A stretch of 64,000 nt of DNA from Streptomyces roseicoloratus. Lineage in GTDB: Bacteria > Actinomycetota > Actinomycetes > Streptomycetales > Streptomycetaceae. The stretch lies in contig NZ_SDOY01000061.1 of NCBI RefSeq assembly GCF_004117935.1, forward strand, positions 1 to 64,000, in the 5' to 3' direction. The translations under genes were made by a program, and so were the position numbers. Position 1 is the stretch's first letter; each line of letters starts with the position of its first letter. The notes beneath the pieces were generated by a model, which was not told where the DNA came from, did not search any database, and saw nothing but the letters and a program-made list of their open reading frames with translations. Below, piece after piece: positions 34,710-46,785 of the stretch.

Positions 34710-35520
34710 CGCTCGCGCTTCCCTTCCCGGTGTCCTCGGCGCCACCGACGCCACCGACGCCTTCCGCGACCAGCTCCGGGGCGAGCCGGGTCACGAACGC
34801 CCAGCTCTCCTCGAAGATCCGCTCCATGTCATGGTCCAACGTCGCCACGTGGTAGCTCTGTTCCAGCAGGATCTCCTTGACGTCCGTCGACGACACCCGC
34901 GCGAGGATCCGCGCCGAGTCGACCGGCGGCACCACGTGGTCCTGCGGGCTGTGCAGCAGCACCATCGGCTGCGTGACCTGCGGCAGCTCGCCGTCGACGG
35001 TCCGGAAGAAGCGCCGCAGCGAGTGCGCCGCGTGCAGCGGCACCCGGTCGTAGCCGACCTCCTGCGCGCCGGCCTTGGCGATGTCGCTGGCGATGCCCTT
35101 GGTGGTGGGCACGAAGTGCCGGACGACCGGCAGCGCGTACGCCGCCAGGCCGTGCACCTTGTTGCCCGGGTTGACCAGCACGATGCCGCTGATCGCGTCG
35201 CCGTGCTTCGCCGCGAGCCGCAGCGTGAGCGCCCCGCCCATCGACAGGCCCATGACGAAGACCCGCTCGCAGCGCGCGGTCAGCTCCCGCAGCTCGCGGT
35301 CCACCTCCGCGTACCAGTCGTGCCAGGTGGTGAGCTGCATGTCCTGCCAGCGAGTGCCGTGCCCGGGCAGCAGCGGCAGCGACACCGTCAGTCCGCGCCC
35401 GGCCAGATACTCGGCCCAGGGCCGCAGCGACTGGGGGGAACCGGTGAATCCGTGACAGAGGAGGACGCCGACCTCTCCGCCCTCGTGGCGGTACGGCTCG
35501 GCTCCAGGAAGGACCGGCAC
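34702..35520 (-). CDS. Alpha/beta hydrolase (monoacylglycerol lipase / carboxylesterase type)
   Basis: A 272-aa esterase. The oxyanion motif HGFTGSP is near residue 23, the nucleophile elbow is GLSMGG (about residue 92), and the triad is completed by an Asp in SPQDHVVPP and a His in SYHVATLDHD. This pattern is that of carboxylesterase/MGL-like enzymes acting on short acyl esters or monoglycerides. The GTG start follows AGGAGA. It overlaps the start of the downstream membrane protein gene by 8 bp and is divergent from an acyltransferase, suggesting a lipid metabolism locus. Confidence 0.92.
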   Translation of the reverse strand: MPVLPGAEPYRHEGGEVGVLLCHGFTGSPQSLRPWAEYLAGRGLTVSLPLLPGHGTRWQDMQLTTWHDWYAEVDRELRELTARCERVFVMGLSMGGALTLRLAAKHGDAISGIVLVNPGNKVHGLAAYALPVVRHFVPTTKGIASDIAKAGAQEVGYDRVPLHAAHSLRRFFRTVDGELPQVTQPMVLLHSPQDHVVPPVDSARILARVSSTDVKEILLEQSYHVATLDHDMERIFEESWAFVTRLAPELVAEGVGGVGGAEDTGKGSASGG

Positions 35521-35742
35521 GGGGTCTCCTGTTCGGGTTCGACTCCGGTCCGCGCTCTCGCGGGCGGCCGAAGCGGCTTCGGTAAGGGAAGGGTTTCACC
35601 GTACGCGACCGGACCGACACCGACCAGGGCCGTTCGCACCCCGGGGGAACGGCGGACGGACACGGGCCGCGGCGCCTGCGGCGGACCACCCGGGCCGGTA
35701 CGGGATAAGGTCGTCGTGACGGCACACGGAAGGCATGGCGAG

Positions 35743-36489
35743 TTGATCTACGGCGCAATGAAGTTCTCCCTCGGAGGGTCCCTGAAGCTCGCCTTCAGGC
35801 CCTGGGTGGAGGGCCTCGAGAACATCCCCGCCGAGGGACCGGCGATCCTCGCGAGCAACCACCTCTCCTTCTCGGACTCCTTCTTCCTGCCGGCCGTACT
35901 CGACCGCAAGGTGACCTTCATCGCCAAGGCCGAGTACTTCACCACCCCCGGGGTCAAGGGACGGCTGACCGCCGCCTTCTTCAAGGGCGTCGGGCAGCTC
36001 CCGGTCGACCGCTCCGGCGCGCGCGGCGCGGGCGAGGCGGCGATCAGGGCCGGCATCGAGGTGATCGAGAAGGGCGGCCTGTTCGGGATCTACCCGGAGG
36101 GCACCCGCTCGCCCGACGGCCGGCTCTACCGCGGCAAGCCCGGCGGTCTCGCGCGCGTGGCGCTCGCCACCGGCGCGCCGGTGATCCCCGTCGCGATGAT
36201 CGACACCGAGAAGATCCAGCCGCCCGGCAAGGTCGTGCCCAAGCTGATGCGCCCGGGCATCCGGATCGGCAAGCCGCTCGACTTCAGCCGCTACATGGGC
36301 ATGGAGGGCGACCGCTTCATCCTGCGCTCGGTGACCGACGAGGTCATGTACGAGATCATGAAGCTGTCCGGCCAGGAGTACGTGGACATCTACGCGACCG
36401 CCGCCAAGCGGCAGATCGCGGAGGCCGAGAAGGCCGCCAAGGAGGCCGTCAAGGCCGAGATCGCGGCACGGGAAGAGTCCGGCGCCTGA
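35743..36489 (+). CDS. 1-acyl-sn-glycerol-3-phosphate acyltransferase (PlsC-like)
   Basis: A 248-aa membrane-associated LPLAT. The catalytic HX4D motif is in SNHLSFSD, acceptor binding in FPEGTRS form as YPEGTRSPDG, and the motif PVIPVAMI follows. It acylates lysophosphatidic acid or a related lyso-lipid in phospholipid synthesis. The TTG at 35743 is preferred over the ATG at 35758 because GGAAGG lies 9 nt upstream of it and the family often starts (L)IYGAMKF. A PlsC-like gene occupies the same position in mycobacteria (Rv2182c). The tail is a charged helix rich in A, E and K. Confidence 0.92.
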   Translation: MIYGAMKFSLGGSLKLAFRPWVEGLENIPAEGPAILASNHLSFSDSFFLPAVLDRKVTFIAKAEYFTTPGVKGRLTAAFFKGVGQLPVDRSGARGAGEAAIRAGIEVIEKGGLFGIYPEGTRSPDGRLYRGKPGGLARVALATGAPVIPVAMIDTEKIQPPGKVVPKLMRPGIRIGKPLDFSRYMGMEGDRFILRSVTDEVMYEIMKLSGQEYVDIYATAAKRQIAEAEKAAKEAVKAEIAAREESGA

Positions 36490-36521
36490 CGCCTGGGCCG
36501 GCGCAGTCGGGGGTGGGGAAC

Positions 36522-37751
36522 ATGGCCAGGCGTGAACGTGTCGTGCGCATGTCGGTCGAGCAGCCGCTGTGGCGCGCGGTCACCGCGTACCGCGTGGGCA
36601 CGATGGTCTACGCGGTGCTGGTCTTCGTCTTCGGACGCGAGCGGTACGAGCGGCCGTGGATAGCCGTCGCCTTCCTCGCGGCCCTGGGCGTGTGGACGCT
36701 CGTCACCCTTCCCAAGGTGGCGAACGCGGCGGGCTGCAGCAAGCGCTTCCTGGTCGCCGACCTGGCCGTCGCGCTCACCGGCATCCTCCTCACACCGCTC
36801 GCGGACCTCGACGCGCGGTCGACCGACCACCCCACCCTGCCGACGATCTGGACCGCCGGCACCGCCCTGGCCTGGGCCCTCAGGGGCGGCTGGCGCTGGG
36901 CCGGCTTCGCCTCCTCGCTCGTCGCCGTCGCCAACATCATCGAACGCGGCTCGCCCAGCCGGGACACCCTCCACAACGTGCTCCTCGTCTGGGTCGCCTC
37001 CATCGCCATCGGCTACGTCGTCGAGGTCGCCCGCGCCTCCGAGCGCACCCTCGCCCGGGCCCTGGAGATCGAGGCCGCGACCCGCGAACGCGAGCGGCTC
37101 GCCCGCGACATCCACGACAGCGTGCTCCAGGTCCTCGCCATGGTGCAGCGCCGCGGCACCGCCCTCGGCGGCGAGGCGGCCGAGCTCGGCAGGATGGCCG
37201 GCGAACAGGAGGTCGCCCTGCGCACCCTGGTCGCCGGCGGTCTCACCCGAACCTCGCACGTCTCCGAGGACGAGTCCGAGGGCGCGGTCGTCCGGATCGT
37301 GGAGGTCCCGGACGCCGAGGAGACCGAGGGCGCCGAGCTCGACCTGCGCACCCTGCTCGCACCGCGCGCCGGGGCCCGGGTCACCCTCGCCGACCCGGGC
37401 GCGCCCGTCGTCCTGCCCGCCCCGGCCGCCCGCGAACTGGCCGCGGCCGTCGGAGCCGCCCTGGACAACGTGCGGGCGCACGCCGGGGACGGGGCGCGGG
37501 CCTGGATCCTGGTCGAGGACTGGGGCGACGAGGTGATCGTGACCGTCCGGGACGACGGGCCCGGCATACCCGACGGCCGGCTCGCGCAGGCCGAGGGCGA
37601 GGGCCGGATGGGCGTCGCCCTGTCCATCCGGGGCAGACTCCGGGACCTCGGCGGCACCGCCGAGCTGATCTCGGTCCCCGGACAGGGCACCGAAGTGGAA
37701 CTGAAGGTCCCGCGCGCGCCGCGGGAACGGGGGAAGGCAGGAGCGAAGTGA
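36522..37751 (+). CDS. macS: Sensor histidine kinase MacS
   Basis: A 409-aa NarL-type membrane histidine kinase. The N-terminal part has about five helices (residues 20-165) with little extracellular sequence, suggesting intramembrane sensing. DHp is in RLARDIHDSVLQVLAMVQRRG with the phosphorylated His at H198; HATPase motifs are AALDNVRAHAG (N box) and VRDDGPGIPDG. It matches MacS of the MacRS system, which in S. coelicolor controls membrane-associated proteins. The ATG at 36522 follows GGTGGGGAAC; a GTG at 36513 is possible. The stop overlaps macR (GTGA). Confidence 0.9.
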   Translation: MARRERVVRMSVEQPLWRAVTAYRVGTMVYAVLVFVFGRERYERPWIAVAFLAALGVWTLVTLPKVANAAGCSKRFLVADLAVALTGILLTPLADLDARSTDHPTLPTIWTAGTALAWALRGGWRWAGFASSLVAVANIIERGSPSRDTLHNVLLVWVASIAIGYVVEVARASERTLARALEIEAATRERERLARDIHDSVLQVLAMVQRRGTALGGEAAELGRMAGEQEVALRTLVAGGLTRTSHVSEDESEGAVVRIVEVPDAEETEGAELDLRTLLAPRAGARVTLADPGAPVVLPAPAARELAAAVGAALDNVRAHAGDGARAWILVEDWGDEVIVTVRDDGPGIPDGRLAQAEGEGRMGVALSIRGRLRDLGGTAELISVPGQGTEVELKVPRAPRERGKAGAK

Positions 37752-38443
37752 GCGAGCGGGAACAGAACGAGCAGCCGCAGCGGCCGGTCCGGGTCATGGT
37801 GGTCGACGACCACCCCATGTGGCGGGACGCCGTCGCCCGCGACCTCGGCGAGGCGGGCCTCGACGTGGTCGCCACCGCGGGCGACGGCGAGCAGGCGGTG
37901 CGCCGCGCCGCGGCGGCCGACCCGGACGTCCTGGTCCTCGACCTGAACCTGCCGCTCAAGCCCGGCGTCCAGGTCTGCAAGGAACTGGTCGGCGCCAACC
38001 CGCGACTGCGGGTCCTGGTGCTCTCCGCGAGCGGCGAGCACGCCGACGTCCTGGAGGCCGTGAAGTCGGGCGCCACCGGCTATCTGCTGAAGTCGGCCAG
38101 CACCGAGGAGCTCATCGACGCGGTGCGCCGCACCGCCGTCGGCGACCCCGTGTTCACCCCGGGCCTGGCCGGTCTGGTCCTCGGCGAGTACCGGCGGCTC
38201 GCCTCCGAGCCCGGCCCGGCGCCCGGCGCCGACGAGCCGAAGGCCCCGCAGCTCACCGAGCGCGAGACCGAGGTGCTGCGGCTCGTCGCCAAGGGCCTGA
38301 GCTACAAGCAGATCGCCGAACGCCTGGTCATCTCGCACCGCACGGTGCAGAACCACGTGCAGAACACCCTCGGCAAGCTCCAGCTGCACAACCGGGTCGA
38401 GCTGGTCCGCTACGCCATCGAGCGCGGCCTCGACGACGCCTGA
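37748..38443 (+). CDS. macR: Response regulator MacR
   Basis: A 231-aa NarL/LuxR-type regulator. Receiver domain residues about 14-135: acidic pair VVDDHP, phospho-acceptor D65 in VLVLDLNLP, and switch lysine in YLLKSAS. The LuxR helix-turn-helix occupies about 165-225 (LTERETEVLRLVAKGLSYKQIAERLVISHRTVQNHVQNTL). It is coupled to macS. The pair is predicted to regulate membrane and lipoprotein genes; the targets are not visible here. A GC-rich hairpin follows. Confidence 0.93.
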   Translation: MSEREQNEQPQRPVRVMVVDDHPMWRDAVARDLGEAGLDVVATAGDGEQAVRRAAAADPDVLVLDLNLPLKPGVQVCKELVGANPRLRVLVLSASGEHADVLEAVKSGATGYLLKSASTEELIDAVRRTAVGDPVFTPGLAGLVLGEYRRLASEPGPAPGADEPKAPQLTERETEVLRLVAKGLSYKQIAERLVISHRTVQNHVQNTLGKLQLHNRVELVRYAIERGLDDA

Positions 38444-38464
38444 CCGGGCCCGCCCGGCCCCGGC

Positions 38465-38511
38465 CCGCCCGGCCCCGGGACTCCAGGGCCGGGACTCCGG
38501 GGGCCGGGCGG
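38465..38511. terminator. Terminator-like hairpin between macR and trpEG
   Basis: CCGCCCGGCCCCGG pairs with CCGGGGGCCGGGCGG with one bulge, between convergent genes. Confidence 0.4.
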
Positions 38512-38533
38512 TCTCTCGGGACCACGGCGCGGC

Positions 38534-40405
38534 TCAGACCAGCACGCCCGCGAGCAGCGAGGCCGTCACCGCCGCCCCGTCCGTCGTCAGCACCGACTCC
38601 GGGTGGAACTGCACGCCCGCGAAGCCGGGGCCGCGTAGCGCGTGCACCTCGTCGGTCGCCGCGTCCCGGCTCACCTCGATCCGGTGCAGGGCCAGTTCGG
38701 TCGCCGTCCGCTCGTCGCAGCGCGCCGTGAAGCTGTTGTAGAAGCCGGCCGTCCGCTCCTGCCCGAACAGGTCGATCCGCACCTGCGCGCCCTGGAACGG
38801 GGTCTGCTTGCGGACGATCTCCAGACCCAGCTCGGCCGCGATCAGCTCGTGGCCCAGGCACACGCCGAGCACCCCGTGCCGGTGACCGCGCAGCAGCTCC
38901 GCCGTCAGACCGCGCAGGAAACGCATCTTCGGATCGGCCGCGTCCCGCGGGTCGCCGGGGCCGGGGCCGAGCACCACCGGGCCCTCGTGCGCGAGCGATA
39001 GCTCGGGCAGCCCCGGCTCGTCGTAGCGCAGCACCGACACCTCAAGGCCCGAGGACCGCAGCAGATGCGCCAGCATCGCGGTGAAGGTGTCCTCGGCGTC
39101 GATCACCAGCGCGTGCCCGGACAGCTCCGCGGTCCTCGCCTGCATCTTCAGCCAGAACGGCGCCAGGTCCGCCCGCCGCGCGTCCAGCGCCGCCCGCACC
39201 CGCGGGTCGTCGGCGAGCCGGGCCGGCGCCGGCGCCGCCCCGTCACCCGGCCTGCCCTCCCGTACGCCCAGGGCCGTCAGCACGCCCGCCGCCTTGGCGT
39301 GGGTCTCGGCGACCTCGCCCGCCGGATCGGAGTGCCGCACGAGCGTGGCCCCGACCGGCACCCGCAGCGTCCCGTCCGCCGCGATGTCGGCGGTACGGAT
39401 GAGGATGGGGGAGTCGAGGGTCTGCGCACCGTTCCCGTCGGTGCCGAGCAGCGCGAGCGCGCCCGCGTAGTAACCCCGGCCGCCGACCTCGTGCCGCTCG
39501 ATCACCCGGCAGGCGTTCTGCAGCGGCGAACCGGTCACGGTCGCCGCGAACATCGTCTCGCGCAGCACCTCGCGCACGTCCAGCGAGGAGCGGCCGCGCA
39601 GCTCGTACTCGGTGTGCGCGAGGTGCGCCATCTCCTTCAGCCGCGGCCCGATCACCACGCCGCCCCGGTCGCCGACCGTGCACATCATCTTGAGCTCCTC
39701 GTCGACCACCATCGACAGCTCCTCGGTCTCCTTGCGGTCGGCCAGGAACGCCAGCAGGTCCTCCGGGGTCGGCACGGCGCCCGCCGGGTAGCGGTAGGTG
39801 CCGCTGATCGGGTTCATCACGACCGTGCCGCCGGACATCCGCACGTGCACCTCCGGGCTCGCGCCGACCAGGGTGCGCTCTCCCGTGTGGACGACGAAGG
39901 TCCAGTACGCGCCCCGCTCGCCGGTCAGCAACCGCCGGAACAGGGCGAGCGCGTCGGCCCGGCCGAAGCCCGGGATCGCGCCGGTGAAGGTGCGCCGGAC
40001 GACGAAGTTGGCGCCCTCGCCGCGCCCGATCTCCTCCTCGATCACCCGCCGCACGATCCGCCCGTACTCCTCGTCGGAGACGTCGAAGCCGCCGCCCTCC
40101 ACCCGTACGGCACGATCCGGCAGTTGGGCGAGGGCGTCGGCGAGCGACAGCTCGTAGGCCTCCTCGGCGACCAGGACCGAGAGCGGGGTGCCGTCGTCGC
40201 GCACGTCGAAGCCGCGCTCGCGGATCTGCCGGAACGGCACGAGCGCGAGCGTGGGCAGGTCCCGTACGGGCAGATCGGCGAGCCGTTCGGCCTCGTGCAC
40301 GGGGCCGGTCAGCACCTCGACGGTGTCGTGGTCGCGACCGGGCGTGCGGCGGCGCAGCAGGGCGAAGGGAGGGGCGGAGTCGTCGAGGAGGCGGGAGAGG
40401 TCCAT
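38534..40405 (-). CDS. trpEG: Anthranilate synthase, fused TrpE-TrpG
   Basis: A 623-aa single-chain anthranilate synthase. Residues 1 to about 420 are the chorismate-binding TrpE domain (PISGTYRYPAG, EELSMVVDEELKMMCTVGDRGG, GSPLQNA). Residues about 430-623 are the glutamine amidotransferase (GPGPGDPRD, nucleophile C516 in GVCLGHE, and FHPES). It makes anthranilate from chorismate using ammonia from glutamine. Expression is controlled by the trp leader just upstream (40486-40591). Class II DAHP synthase, the entry to the same pathway, is encoded 2.5 kb away. Confidence 0.95.
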   Translation of the reverse strand: MDLSRLLDDSAPPFALLRRRTPGRDHDTVEVLTGPVHEAERLADLPVRDLPTLALVPFRQIRERGFDVRDDGTPLSVLVAEEAYELSLADALAQLPDRAVRVEGGGFDVSDEEYGRIVRRVIEEEIGRGEGANFVVRRTFTGAIPGFGRADALALFRRLLTGERGAYWTFVVHTGERTLVGASPEVHVRMSGGTVVMNPISGTYRYPAGAVPTPEDLLAFLADRKETEELSMVVDEELKMMCTVGDRGGVVIGPRLKEMAHLAHTEYELRGRSSLDVREVLRETMFAATVTGSPLQNACRVIERHEVGGRGYYAGALALLGTDGNGAQTLDSPILIRTADIAADGTLRVPVGATLVRHSDPAGEVAETHAKAAGVLTALGVREGRPGDGAAPAPARLADDPRVRAALDARRADLAPFWLKMQARTAELSGHALVIDAEDTFTAMLAHLLRSSGLEVSVLRYDEPGLPELSLAHEGPVVLGPGPGDPRDAADPKMRFLRGLTAELLRGHRHGVLGVCLGHELIAAELGLEIVRKQTPFQGAQVRIDLFGQERTAGFYNSFTARCDERTATELALHRIEVSRDAATDEVHALRGPGFAGVQFHPESVLTTDGAAVTASLLAGVLV

Positions 40406-40485
40406 GGGGCGTGTTCCTTCCGGGAGCCAGGGCCGGGAAGCCCTTGGCGGACGGGGTTCGGAGAGGAACGGCCTTCCGGATACGA

Positions 40486-40512
40486 CGAAGGCCGCCCCTC
40501 GGGCGGCCTTCG
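40486..40512 (-). terminator. trp attenuator terminator
   Basis: A perfect 12-bp stem (CGAAGGCCGCCC at 40486-40497 with 40501-40512, 3-nt loop) lies between the leader peptide and trpEG. Confidence 0.85.
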
Positions 40513-40534
40513 CGTGGTTTCGGTGTACGCGTAG

Positions 40535-44327
<3,793 letters not shown>

Positions 44328-44337
44328 GTAGGTTCCT

Positions 44338-44382
44338 ACGACAGTGGGGCGCGGATCCTTGTGATCCGCGCCCCACTGTCGT
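44338..44382 (+). terminator. Terminator after DAHP synthase
   Basis: A perfect 20-bp stem (44338-44357 with 44363-44382) with a 5-nt loop, one of the longest in the window; the U-tract is poor. Confidence 0.8.
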
Positions 44383-44414
44383 ATCGGGGACTTTTGCGCC
44401 CCCAAGCCGCCGGG

Positions 44415-44433
44415 TAAGGTTAGGTTAGCCTTA
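44415..44433. promoter_or_regulatory. Iron box (DmdR/IdeR-type operator) of the bfd gene
   Basis: TAAGGTTAGGTTAGCCTTA matches the actinobacterial iron-box consensus (TTAGGTTAGGCTAACCTAA) at 15 of 19 positions and lies 25 nt before the bfd start, so iron-loaded DmdR1 should repress it. Confidence 0.8.
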
Positions 44434-44458
44434 TCGATCTCGGCGGGAGGTGAACCGC

Positions 44459-44722
44459 GTGTACGTCTGCTCGTGTTTCGCAGTGACGGAGAAGCAGGTC
44501 AAGGCGCACGCGGAAGCCGGCGCCTGCACCCCCCGCCAGATAGCGTCCGCCTGCAAGGCGGGTACCGACTGCGGCTCGTGTGTACGACGCATTCAGGCCA
44601 TTCTCGGTCGCGGCACCTGCCCCCGCCGTGAGCTCGTGGACCAGGGCATGCCGGCCCTGGCGTCCGAGGTCACCGCGATGACCGAGACCGCCGAGGTCAC
44701 GGAGCTCCGCGAAGCCGCCTAG
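44459..44722 (+). CDS. bfd: Bacterioferritin-associated ferredoxin
   Basis: An 87-aa Bfd/BFD-like [2Fe-2S] protein. Cluster cysteines are C4 and C6 (VYVCSCF) and C38 and C41 (GTDCGSC). In other bacteria Bfd reduces bacterioferritin to release stored iron. The GTG at 44459 has an ideal GGGAGGTG site 6 nt away; the GTG at 44450 overlaps that site and is unlikely. Repression by the iron box means it is made when iron is low, which fits iron mobilisation. It is convergent with bfr. Confidence 0.94.
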   Translation: MYVCSCFAVTEKQVKAHAEAGACTPRQIASACKAGTDCGSCVRRIQAILGRGTCPRRELVDQGMPALASEVTAMTETAEVTELREAA

Positions 44723-44772
44723 GCTCCCCGGAGCCGCCTGAGGCTTCCTTCCGGATCGGTGCCGGGCCGGCC

Positions 44773-45249
44773 CTAGCTCGGCTGCTCGATCAGGGTGGAG
44801 CAGTACAGCGCCTCGCCCAGCTGCACGATCAGCTCCAGCTGCGTGTCGAGGTAGTCGATGTGGTGCTCCTCGTCCGCCAGGATCTCCTCGAAGAGGTTCG
44901 CCGAGGTGATGTCGCCCTTGGCGCGCATGACCTCGATCCCGCGCTTGAGCCGGTCGATCGCCTCCACCTCGACCTGGCGGTCGGCCTCGAACATCTCCTT
45001 GACCGTCTGGCCGACGCGGACGTGGAAGAGCCGCTGGTAGTTGGGCAGGCCGTCGAGCATGAGGATCCGCTCGGTCAGCTTGTCCGCGTGCTTCATCTCG
45101 TCGATGGACTCTTCGCGGGTGTACTTGGCGAGCTTGGTCCAGCCCTTGTTGTCCTGGATGCGGTAGTGCAGCCAGTACTGGTTGATGGCCGTCAGCTCGC
45201 CGGTCAGCTGCTCGTTGAGGAACTCGAGGACCTCGGGGTCGCCCTGCAT
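44773..45249 (-). CDS. bfr: Bacterioferritin
   Basis: A 158-aa haem-containing iron-storage ferritin. The four-helix bundle has ferroxidase ligands in LTGELTAINQYWLHY, EESIDEMKHADKL and EILADEEHHIDYL; the haem-ligand Met is the one in LTERILMLDGLPNYQ. It oxidises and stores iron as a 24-mer. The ATG at 45249 (MQGDPEVLEFL) is the family start. Its neighbour bfd encodes its predicted reductant; the two are convergent. Confidence 0.96.
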   Translation of the reverse strand: MQGDPEVLEFLNEQLTGELTAINQYWLHYRIQDNKGWTKLAKYTREESIDEMKHADKLTERILMLDGLPNYQRLFHVRVGQTVKEMFEADRQVEVEAIDRLKRGIEVMRAKGDITSANLFEEILADEEHHIDYLDTQLELIVQLGEALYCSTLIEQPS

Positions 45250-45329
45250 CGCTTCAGGATCCTTCCACGCATGTCGGTGCCGCCACTGGGCAGGATGGCC
45301 GCATCCTCGCAGCACGCACGGGTGACGTC

Positions 45330-45349
45330 CAGTAAGTGCAGGCTTACTG
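45330..45349. promoter_or_regulatory. Palindrome upstream of bfr
   Basis: CAGTAAG-TGCAGG-CTTACTG has 7-bp arms and a 6-bp spacer, 81 bp before the bfr start. It contains AGGCTTACT, resembling half an iron box, but overall consensus match is only moderate. Confidence 0.45.
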
Positions 45350-45437
45350 TGGGTTGCCTAAATTGTCAGAATATCCACGGGGATGGCGAGGCATGGCTGG
45401 TCATGACCACCCCTCGCGGTCTGTCACCATGGATGAC

Positions 45438-46091
45438 ATGGGTCAGCCGGAGGGCGGAGCACGCCGGGAATCAGGAATGGCGGTTTCGCCGGATCTTCCG
45501 CCGGATCTTCCGCCGGGGCAGCGGCTGCAGCGCGGATGGCCGGTGACCCACTACGGCCCCGTTCCCCGGTTCAAGCCGGAGCGCTGGGAGTTCCGGGTCT
45601 TCGGTGCGACCGCCGACGGCGACAAGCGCTGCTGGAACCACGAGGAGTTCTCGGCGCTGCCCTTCGCCACCGTCGTGGCCGATCTGCACTGCGTGACGAA
45701 ATTCAGCATGCTCGGGGCCGAATGGGGCGGTGTGCCCGCCCGAACGCTCCTGGAGCTCGCCCCGCCGGCGCCGAACGTCACCCACGTCATGGTCTGGGCC
45801 GAGTACGGCTACAGCGCCAACATGCGGCTCGCCGACTTCGCCGCGGAGCACACGATCTTCGCCACCCACAAGGACGGCGAACTGCTCACCGCCGAGCACG
45901 GCTTCCCCCTGCGGCTCGTCGTGCCGCACCTGTACGCCTGGAAGGGTCCCAAATGGGTCCGGGGCGTGGAGTACATGGCCGCCGACCGGCGCGGCTTCTG
46001 GGAGGAGCGCGGCTACCACAACGTCGGTGACCCGTGGCGGGAGCAGCGCTACTCGTACCAGGAGGAGCCGGGCGACGGCCCCGAGCTCTAG
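45438..46091 (+). CDS. Sulfite-oxidase-like molybdopterin-domain oxidoreductase
   Basis: A 217-aa soluble protein made of the oxidoreductase molybdopterin-binding domain (PF00174 type). The Mo-ligand cysteine is C85 in VVADLHCVTKFSM, followed by WGGVPARTLLELA and RLVVPHLYAWKGPKWVRG, all typical. There is no signal peptide or haem domain, so the physiological partner is unknown. The start is uncertain: ATG 45438 (MGQPEGG) is preferred by family resemblance over ATG 45429. The N-terminal PDLPPDLPP comes from a 12-bp direct repeat. Confidence 0.88.
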   Translation: MGQPEGGARRESGMAVSPDLPPDLPPGQRLQRGWPVTHYGPVPRFKPERWEFRVFGATADGDKRCWNHEEFSALPFATVVADLHCVTKFSMLGAEWGGVPARTLLELAPPAPNVTHVMVWAEYGYSANMRLADFAAEHTIFATHKDGELLTAEHGFPLRLVVPHLYAWKGPKWVRGVEYMAADRRGFWEERGYHNVGDPWREQRYSYQEEPGDGPEL

Positions 46092-46131
46092 AATTCCGGC
46101 GTCCTCGCGGCCGTCCCGCCCTCGGGCGCCG

Positions 46132-46695
46132 TCAGTGGTGGTACTGGTGGACGACGGCGTGGCCCTTGCCGCGGCCGATCATCCACTTGTTGACCGGCGT
46201 GGTGATCACGAAGGCGGCGGCCAGTGCGATGGCGAGCACGATCCAGAACAGCGGCTCGGTCAGATGGGCGTCCATGGCGCCCGGCCACAGGGCGATCACG
46301 CCGTTGTCGATGATCTCCATGACGGTGATGGACAACGTGTCGGCGGCGAGCGCCACCTTGAACGCGGTCCCGAAGTCGACGCCGGCCTTCAGGATGCCGC
46401 GCAGGGTGAGGGCGTAACCGAAGAAGAACGCCAGGACGATCGCGAGCGCCATCGTCGGGACGTTGCCCCAGCCGAGCGCGGTGCCGATGATCATGCCGAG
46501 CACCTCGCCGATGGCGCAGCCGGTGAGGCAGTGGAGCGTCGCCTGCGCGGCCGTCGACCAGGACACCTTGCCGTGGCCGTGGCCGTGCTGGTGCTGGTGG
46601 TGCTGGTGACCCTCATGGGTCTCGTGGTGTCCGGGGGTCTGGTGCTGCTCGTGCTGCTCGTGGTGTTCGTGGTGGGCGTGCGCTTCGTGCTGCAT
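46132..46695 (-). CDS. DUF4396 membrane protein with His-rich N terminus
   Basis: A 187-aa protein. Residues 1-42 are a cytoplasmic or metal-binding tail with about 19 histidines (HHEHHEQHEQH, HHQHQHGHGHGK). About four membrane helices follow, with CLTGCAIGEVLGM containing a CxxxC-type pair and VTKFGYALT-like FFFGYALTLRGI typical of DUF4396. Downstream of a CsoR-like palindrome, it probably deals with copper or another soft metal; transport versus chaperone role is not known. It ends with HQYHH. Confidence 0.8.
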   Translation of the reverse strand: MQHEAHAHHEHHEQHEQHQTPGHHETHEGHQHHQHQHGHGHGKVSWSTAAQATLHCLTGCAIGEVLGMIIGTALGWGNVPTMALAIVLAFFFGYALTLRGILKAGVDFGTAFKVALAADTLSITVMEIIDNGVIALWPGAMDAHLTEPLFWIVLAIALAAAFVITTPVNKWMIGRGKGHAVVHQYHH

Positions 46696-46740
46696 GGTGC
46701 CCCCAAGTCCGGGTGACGGTTCCTCCGTACTCGGAACCGT

Positions 46741-46757
46741 ATACCCCCCTAGGGTAT
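46741..46757. promoter_or_regulatory. CsoR-like copper operator
   Basis: ATACCC-CCCTA-GGGTAT, a perfect 6-bp inverted repeat with the C-rich centre known for CsoR operators, 46 bp before the start of the His-rich DUF4396 gene. Confidence 0.75.
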
Positions 46758-46785
46758 TCCTCAACGGGAATTCGAGGACCCCGGC

